A stretch of 6,212 nucleotides of DNA, from the NCBI GenBank assembly GCA_934457515.1, contig CAKSHV010000097.1:1-6212 (forward strand), read 5' to 3'. Both the position numbers and the translations under genes were made by a program. Positions 5,715-6,212 of this stretch are shown one piece after another. The stretch comes from an uncultured Clostridia bacterium (GTDB lineage: Bacteria > Bacillota > Clostridia > RGIG6154). Position 1 is the stretch's first letter, and each line of letters begins with the position of its first letter. The notes under the pieces were generated by a model. That model did not search any database, was not told the DNA's origin, and saw only the letters and a program-made list of their open reading frames with translations.

Positions 5715-6212
5715 TTATACATACTTTGCGGCAAGGGTCATAATTTCCTCTTGCGTTGCGGTTTTTGCGTCTACTTCGCCCGCAAGTCTGCCGCCCGACA
5801 TAACAAGAATTTTGTCGCATACGCCGAGAAGCTCGGGCATTTCGGAGGAAACCATAATAACCACCTTATCTTTTTTTGCCAAATCGATAATCAGCTGGTA
5901 AATTTCATATTTCGCGCCGACGTCGATACCGCGGGTCGGCTCGTCCAAAAGCAGCACCTCGGGGTTGGTCAAAAGCCAGCGGCTTAAGATAACCTTTTGC
6001 TGATTGCCGCCCGACAGCGTTTGAATTTTCGTGTCCTGCGACGGGGTTTTGGTGCGCATTGCCTCGATATACTGCTGCGTATCTTTGCGCATTGCCTTTT
6101 CGTTCAAAATGCCGAACCGACGGTATTTTTTCAGGTTCGATATAACCGTATTTTCTTTAATATTTAAAATGCCGAATATGCCGGTCGCGCGGCGCTCTTC
6201 GGTTAAAAGTGC
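5715..6212 (-). CDS. mglA: Sugar ABC transporter ATPase MglA, C-terminal part (5' end outside window)
   Basis: The visible 165 residues are open to the right edge and correspond to the last third of a ~500-residue tandem ATPase that powers monosaccharide uptake on the cytoplasmic face. The frame runs back from 6107 to 6212 as [19 protein letters not shown], the normal lead-in to the second nucleotide-binding domain's helical part. A start near 6107 would therefore be false. The signature LSGGNQQKV (66-74 of the visible part) and Walker B with catalytic Glu, [12 protein letters not shown] (86-97), are intact. The switch position reads VSSEMPE instead of a histidine, which is normal for the second domain of this sugar ATPase family. 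RTKTP and [12 protein letters not shown] match MglA closely. The binding-protein gene mglB is expected beyond the right edge. Confidence 0.93.
   Translation of the reverse strand, partial: ALLTEERRATGIFGILNIKENTVISNLKKYRRFGILNEKAMRKDTQQYIEAMRTKTPSQDTKIQTLSGGNQQKVILSRWLLTNPEVLLLDEPTRGIDVGAKYEIYQLIIDLAKKDKVVIMVSSEMPELLGVCDKILVMSGGRLAGEVDAKTATQEEIMTLAAKYV

Overview
The window looks like a piece of a Clostridia (Bacillota) chromosome, probably from a gut or rumen-type anaerobe. The signs are strong AGGAGG/AAAGG-type ribosome binding sites, sigma-A-like promoters, a low-to-mid GC content, InlB B-repeats, and an AraC regulator beside an intracellular glycosidase. Its theme is sugar scavenging. No tRNA, rRNA, CRISPR array or transposase gene is visible.

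Left end (1-439): a gene leaving the window to the left has only its first eight codons visible (1-24, minus strand). The space between it and the regulator holds back-to-back hairpins with T-runs that point in opposite directions. It also holds a fragment on the plus strand that reads like the last ~55 residues of a MATE-family multidrug efflux pump. That fragment runs tail-to-tail into the 3' end of the AraC-type regulator gene.

Regulator and glycosidase (380-3651): an AraC/XylS-family regulator (minus) and a 766-residue, cytoplasmic, GH106-like glycoside hydrolase (plus) are divergent. Between them, one 31-bp inverted repeat (1291-1321) carries complete promoters on both strands. Each has TTGATT, a 16-bp spacer and an extended TGnTATAAT, and the -35 of one overlaps the -10 of the other. 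The regulator probably controls the glycosidase, and the two promoters should be mutually exclusive.

Convergent intergenic region (3652-4023): there is no credible gene here. It holds a very strong terminator for the glycosidase, then a run of perfect palindromes that resembles an interspersed repeat element, and finally a UUCG-loop terminator for the opposing operon.

Right part (4024-6212, all minus strand): this is the tail of an mgl-type monosaccharide ABC importer operon. It contains the C-terminal third of the ATPase MglA (running off the right edge), the permease MglC, and a small single-pass membrane protein with two extracellular InlB B-repeats. Gaps between the genes are 15 and 11 bp, so they are almost certainly co-transcribed. 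A plausible overall picture is import of galactose-type sugars or glycosides by Mgl, with cytoplasmic hydrolysis by the GH106-like enzyme under AraC control. The link between the two units rests only on adjacency.
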